DNA from: Pseudomonas entomophila
Lineage (GTDB): Bacteria > Pseudomonadota > Gammaproteobacteria > Pseudomonadales > Pseudomonadaceae
Direction: 5' to 3'
Length of the DNA stretch: 64,000 nucleotides
Assembly: GCF_029478665.1 (NCBI RefSeq)
Contig: NZ_JARPQB010000058.1
Span: 1 to 64,000 of the forward strand
Part shown: piece after piece, positions 63,401 to 64,000 of the stretch
Layout of the letters: each line of letters opens with the position of its first letter
Numbering within the stretch: position 1 is the stretch's first letter
Made by a program: the position numbers and the translations under genes
The notes under the pieces: generated by a model
Seen by the model: only the letters and a program-made list of their open reading frames with translations
What the model was told of the DNA's origin: nothing
Databases searched by the model: none

Positions 63401-64000
63401 CGGGCCCACGGAAACCACCACCTTCGCCACCACCCACGAAGTGCGGGCGCTGGCCGCGGACGCCGAGCACGTGCCGATCGGTCGCCCCATCGGCAACACC
63501 ACGGCCTATGTGCTCGATCACCAGGGCCGGGTGCTGCCCGAAGGGGTGGCCGGGGAGCTGTACATTGGCGGCGACGGGGTGGCCCTGGGTTACCTCGAGC
63601 GCCCGCAACTGACCGCCGAGCGCTTCCTCGACGACCCGTTCAGCGCTGTTCCCGGCGCGCGGATGTACCGCACCGGCGACCTGGCGCGTTGGCGCCCGGA
63701 CGGCCAGCTGGAGTGCCTGGGGCGTAACGACGACCAGGTCAAGATCCGTGGCTTCCGCATCGAGCTGGGCGAGATCGAGCAACACCTGGCCCAATGCCCG
63801 GGGCTGGATGAGGGGGTGGTCCAGGCCTTGCGCCTGGAACAGGGACCACTGCGCCTGGTGGCCTGGTTCACTCGTCACGACCCCGCGCTCGACGGCCTGA
63901 AGGTGCGGGCGTTCCTGCGCGAGCGGCTGCCGGAGTACATGCTGCCGGCGGCCTTCGTGGCGCTGGAGGCACTGCCGCTGACCAACAATGGCAAGGTCGA
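51495..64000 (+). CDS. etlC: Entolysin-type non-ribosomal peptide synthetase EtlC, 5' part (cut by window end)
   Basis: It starts with GTG 51495 inside the etlB stop (GTGA), so it is translationally coupled. The frame is open to the window end: 4168 codons, with no stop or frameshift seen. Residues 1-60 form a TubC-type docking domain (MSINELLATLAANNVQLALK) for EtlB. Modules: dual-like C-A(Val)-T, LCL C-A(Leu)-T, LCL C-A(Ser)-T, dual-like C-A(Ile-like), cut just after the NGK of A-domain motif 10. This equals entolysin residues 11-14. The two LCL C domains have ordinary HHAVADGWS and HHIVADGWS motifs. The last T domain and the expected tandem thioesterases that release and cyclise the product are outside the window, as would be any macA/macB-type export genes. 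Confidence 0.93.
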   Translation, partial: MSINELLATLAANNVQLALKDGQLVVQGNRQALTDAALVAQLREHKPALLAMLERGEYVATRQGAVEVPENRIPPGCTRITPAMLSLVELDQASIDRLVAAIPGGAANVQDLYPLAPLQQGMLFHHASAGEHDPYVMQAPFVFANSERVTAFTQALQGVIDRHDILRTSVHWKDFDQPLQVVWRKAELRVTQLAEGEAPETGFDLTQAPLIRLQCQPEAADGRVRATLQFHHVALDHSALDVVRHEMLAFLLGQPQQLGRPVPFRNHVAQALLGVSEAEHEAFFRDMLGAIDEATLAYGLGDVQGDGAALDEQRLALDPALCQGLRHQARAQGVSVASLFHLAWARVLGMLTGRDQVVFGTVLMGRLVGAEAADRALGIFINTLPFSVELAGSDLPTAVKATHQRLSTLMRHEHAPLALAQRCSGVAAPTPLFNTLLNYRHSVHAGSEEVLRSGWAGIEIVHSAEATNYPLVVSIDDLGSGFSLTVQAVPGVDGRLVCQLLQVVLAQLAEALEHAPATPLHSLVALPANERERVLQRFNDTQRDYPRDRAVHAVFETHASLNPEALAVVHGQQRWSYAQLEAQANRLARCLVEHGVQPGDRVALLLPRSFDLLAAQLAVSKCAAVFVPLDGNAPVERQAFMVADSQAVLLLTHADQPLVEGARRVELDGLDLDRYASEPLNLAVDAGSAAYIMYTSGSTGTPKGVQVPHRAIVRLAINNGFADFNNQDRVAFASNPAFDASTLEVWAPLLNGGAVVVIDQDQVLSRQALGDALLAQGVTVLWLTAGLFHQFADDLLPAFRTLRYLMVGGDVLDPAVIARVLRDGAPQHLLNGYGPTEATTFSTTHEIVSVGEGSIPIGKPIGNARCYVLDARRQLLPVGAVGELYIAGDGVALGYLGQPELTAERFLADPFHGGTMYRSGDLACWQADGTLRYLGRADQQVKLRGFRIELGEIEARLAACAGVRDVAVVLREDSPGDKRLVAYFTGHEAIAELHQQLQGQLPDYMLPSAYVQLDALPLTANGKLDRRALPQPGSDDVIRRGFEAPQGEVETALAAIWAELLKVEQVGRHDHFFEMGGHSLLAMRLVSQVRQRLGVELALADLFANAELAALAQVLANASASDLPAIVAIDREQALPLSFAQQRLWFLAQLEGGNQAYNMPLALGLRGALDATALERALLRIVERHETLRSRFVPCGDSAEVRVDATPQPGWLRRETLAQKDLPARLRNEAVAPFDLVAGPLLRASLLRLGEQHHVLALTVHHAVADGWSLGVLTRELGVLYPALCQGQGDPLPPLAIQYGDYAVWQRRWLAGEQLQRQADYWRETLDGAPSLLSLPSDRPRPARQDFSGASVVLRLDEPLAVGLRALAQRHQVTLYTVLMSAWATTLSRLAGQTEVVVGCPVAGRGRAELEPLVGLFVNTLAIRIDLAGAPSAAALLAQVQQRLLQAQAHQDLPFEQVVEIVRPARSLSHTPLFQTTLNWLAADDAVLQLAGLQLEAVAQGIQVAKFDLSLNMGEQGEALVGSLEYATALFDQASVQRFAGYFETLLQAMVDNDRQALAAVALVGDTERKRLLHGFNNTTRAFPRGQTLPALIEAQVAQAPQALAARAGEQTLSYGELNRQANALAHRLIDLGVRPDDRVAVVARRGLDTLVALLAVLKAGAGYVPVDPAHPDSRLRYLLSDSAPAVVLAQRVLFERLAGLEVPLLALDQPDWPARHDNPMVAGLTPDHLAYVIYTSGSTGEPKGVMVEHRALANLVHWHRKAFELRAGDHTASVAGFGFDAMAWEVWPALCAGAVLHLPPEPLGNEQLDALLAWWLEQPLKVAFLPTPVAEYAFNQGLRHPTLRTLLIGGDRLRQFNSDPGFVVVNNYGPTEATVVATSGLVVPGGALDIGRPIANARAYLLDEALQLVPSGAAGELYVGGAGVARGYLNRPDLTEARFLSDPYSETPGARMYRTGDLARWNADGTLEYLGRNDDQVKVRGLRIELGEIEAQLLQVPGIEEALVLAHEELAGQPRLVAWFIAGAEAPTPTELRALLLQRLPAYMVPVALVRLAAWPLTANGKVDRRALPAPAREALAEQVYQAAEGELEIALAQLWSELLQVERVGRQDRFFALGGHSLLAMRMVGQLRQRLGLELALGTLFADDRLQAVAAALAGNQGRALPLLEAAARSQSQPLSFAQQRLWFLAQMGDASAAYHIPLGLALRGPLDRMALERALARIVERHESLRSQFAQDGAEARVRVVPGHGGFALAWHDLRGQPQRLRTLAQEEASLPFDLAHQLPVRGRLLCLAPDHHVLLLTLHHIVADGWSVGVLTQELAALYPAFAAGGEDPLEPLAIQYGDYAIWQRRWLTGDELQRQGDYWRQALAGAPVLLALPGDRPRPPHQDYTGERVDLSLDPRLSTELKALCQRHGITPFMLFTAAWAVLLARLSGQDDVVIGTPVANRRQAAVEGLIGLFVNSLALRIDTSGTPDLGTLLARVKAVVIAAQDHQDVPFEQVVELLRPPRSLSHTPLYQAALDWDGTVGQPPLHLEGLSLSLLEAEARVAKFDLSLSMGESADGFAGALVYATALFDHETVQRYARYFEQLLWSFIASGEVIPSESVLLGAAERRQLLVGFNDTRVDYDLEQTLHGMIEAQVRRTPDAVAVKAEEGELTYRQLDEQANRLAHHLIALGVKPDDRVAICVERGLAMVVGLLAILKAGGAYVPVDPEYPAERIRHMLSDSAPVAVLVHAATRSVPEAATVPVIDLDQPSWLEQPAQAPQVAGLTPHHLAYVIYTSGSTGLPKGVMNEHAGVVNRLLWMQDVYQLGADDVVLQKTPFSFDVSVWEFLWPLQTGARLVMARPGGHRDPEYLREVIRAEQVSTLHFVPSMLDVFLAHGEVQPERLKRVLCSGEALPGALVRRFQGQLPTVELHNLYGPTEAAVDVSAWHCVTAPDNTPIGKPIANTTLYVLDGHGQPVPQGVAGELYIGGVQVARGYLNRAELTAERFLDDPFGTRPGGRLYRTGDLARHLADGNLEYLGRNDDQVKLRGLRIELGEIQACLTGIEGVKEAVVLAREQRLVAYCTGTPQPTEVLRAALLARLPEFMVPAQFIHLEVLPLSPNGKLDRKALPVPEAVQSRDYEAPEGATEALLAELWAELLGVERVGRHDNFFELGGHSLLAVTLTSRLRAQGMTVDIRVLFDKPTVAALAATLGQVFEAEVPANRIAADCPHITPDLLPLVALEQQAIDRIVASVPGGVANVQDIYPLGPLQAGIHFHHLASEGADPYVQQVTFLLDDAGRLAKLQRALDQVITRHDILRTSLYWEGLAQPVQVVWRRAPLEVVALGDGEAPALRLDLTRAPLLRLVYRQAQGDGAIEATLLFHHMVMDHVAQDVLRAELQACLLGEAHRLPAPVPYRNYIAQVLQGADEAQHEAYFRDQLGDIDEPTLAYGAHPYPHPDAEAEVRQMLDDALSRRLREQARQLGVGAASLLHLAWGLVLGQLSGRDSVVFGTVLLGRLQGGEGVERALGMFINTLPLRLNVGGLPVREAVLDTHRRLTGLLLHEHAQLALAQRCSALPPGAPLFSTLLNYRHSAAAVRADAQAAQAWAGIQLLQAHEGSNYPLVLSIDDLGEAFCLSAQCVPGIDAGRLCGYLEHAVQGLLQALESAPEQGLERLGIVPDEERQRLLVEYNASDRDYPREEPVQRLFEQRVARHPLAPAAVHDERQLTYGELNEQANQLAHWLIGEGVAPGDHVAVLLPRSLPLLVAQLAVLKCAAVYVPLDINAPTERQAFMVHDCQAVALLTLGGIAGDLGVRRVDLDCLTLDDQPGHNPGLAVDAADVAYVMYTSGSTGTPKGVRVAHRGITRLVLNNGYADFNAQDRIAFAANPAFDAATMDVWGALLNGGQVLVIDHQTLLEPARFGATLRDGGASVLFVTTALFNQYVQLIPEALAGLRILLCGGERGDPGAFRALLAQAPNLRLVHCYGPTETTTFATTHEVRALAADAEHVPIGRPIGNTTAYVLDHQGRVLPEGVAGELYIGGDGVALGYLERPQLTAERFLDDPFSAVPGARMYRTGDLARWRPDGQLECLGRNDDQVKIRGFRIELGEIEQHLAQCPGLDEGVVQALRLEQGPLRLVAWFTRHDPALDGLKVRAFLRERLPEYMLPAAFVALEALPLTNNGKV
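51730..54820 (+). other. EtlC module 1: C(dual-like)-A(Val)-T, position 11
   Basis: C about residues 79-530 (first motif HHASAGEHD, with Ala for the usual Leu/Ile; second HHVALDH), A about 546-1030, T about 1044-1110. Code DALWMGGTFK (Val). The A domain nearly copies modules 2 and 5, but its T domain changes type (FFEMGGHSLLAMRLVSQVRQ), matching the LCL C domain that follows. Confidence 0.88.
54895..57950 (+). other. EtlC module 2: C(LCL)-A(Leu)-T, position 12
   Basis: C about 1134-1570 with LPLSFAQQRLWFLAQLEGG and HHAVADGWS, an ordinary LCL domain that leaves residue 11 as L. A about 1579-2070, code DAWFLGNVVK (Leu). T about 2084-2152 (FFALGGHSLLAMRMV), again of the type that precedes an LCL domain. 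Confidence 0.9.
58015..61080 (+). other. EtlC module 3: C(LCL)-A(Ser)-T, position 13
   Basis: C about 2174-2612 with LPLSFAQQRLWFLAQMGDA and HHIVADGWS (LCL). A about 2622-3112, code DVWHLSLVDK (Ser), nearly a copy of EtlB module 8. T about 3127-3195 (FFELGGHSLLAVTLTSRLRA) returns to the type seen before dual-like C domains. Confidence 0.9.
61135..64000 (+). other. EtlC module 4: C(dual-like)-A(Ile-like), position 14, cut by window end
   Basis: C about 3214-3665 (HHLASEGAD; HHMVMDH). A from about 3679; code DAMFLGCTFK read from FDAATMD, VLFVTT, LLCGGE, CYGPTETTTF and the final NGK. The code is not a textbook one; ending in TFK it fits aliphatic residues, and entolysin has Ile here. Confidence 0.8.

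Noticed and set aside
26635..63878. Very long open frames on the minus strand (up to about 2000 codons) and many in other frames opposite the NRPS genes
   Set aside because: They mirror the high-GC codon pattern of the NRPS genes, are rich in His/Gln/Arg/Ala with no domain seen, and have no promoter or start context.
26011..64000. Assignment as xantholysin synthetases (XtlB/XtlC)
   Set aside because: Predicted order Gln-Val-Leu-Gln-Val-Leu-Gln-Ser-Val-Leu-Ser-Ile does not fit xantholysin, which has Ser at residue 7 and Gln at residues 10 and 13; it fits entolysin throughout.

Overview
The window looks like chromosome of a Pseudomonas of the putida group, very probably P. entomophila or a close relative. 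The evidence is GC-rich coding bias, Pseudomonas-type REP elements, a 357-residue HPPD with the Pseudomonas metal ligands, a PobA next to an AraC-type regulator, and above all a giant NRPS pair whose predicted peptide fits entolysin. No tRNA, rRNA, insertion sequence, integrase or CRISPR array was seen.

Layout. 0.1-2.5 kb: a LuxR-type response regulator divergent from a hybrid histidine kinase. 2.4-5.5 kb, minus strand: a corrinoid ABC importer (ATPase, binding protein, permease, joined by 4-bp overlaps) behind a clear cobalamin riboswitch. 5.5-9.2 kb: an HxlR regulator divergent from an exported SnoaL-like protein, a Tat-exported polysaccharide deacetylase divergent from a LysR regulator, and a TetR regulator. 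9.4-16.5 kb: RlhA (23S rRNA hydroxylation), a LysE exporter, a TerC-CBS-CorC membrane protein preceded by a possible Pro-rich leader ORF, RarD, and a CSS-motif EAL phosphodiesterase. 16.8-22.4 kb: hpd, a DJ-1/PfpI protein, a fungal-type (Fcy1-like) cytosine deaminase overlapping a PAS hybrid sensor kinase, and a TPR protein. 22.4-25.7 kb: pobR/pobC, pobA and a LysR regulator.

26.0-64.0 kb (plus strand, 59% of the window) is one NRPS operon. The first gene encodes 8495 residues and eight C-A-T modules. The second overlaps it by a GTGA and holds three complete modules plus a fourth cut at the window edge. The ten-residue A-domain codes I read give Gln-Val-Leu-Gln-Val-Leu-Gln-Ser | Val-Leu-Ser-(Ile-like). 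That is residues 3-14 of entolysin (Leu-Glu-Gln-Val-Leu-Gln-Val-Leu-Gln-Ser-Val-Leu-Ser-Ile), so the genes are called etlB and etlC. The loading protein EtlA (fatty acid, Leu1, Glu2) is not in the window, as expected from the split P. entomophila locus; the last T domain and the thioesterases lie beyond 64000.

Ten of the twelve C domains look like dual condensation/epimerisation domains and two are ordinary LCL domains, which predicts the stereochemistry. The operon also shows its own evolution. A-T blocks for Val and for Ser are near-copies at distant modules. C-domain N-lobes tend to follow the donor residue while C-lobes follow the module's own A domain. The C domain of module 8 is a visible chimera of the two patterns. 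A small GGA-loop hairpin over the etlB ribosome-binding site is a candidate RsmA/RsmE (Gac/Rsm) site. The main system is therefore a known lipopeptide family rather than a new one; the novelty lies in its mosaic structure and in several side observations.
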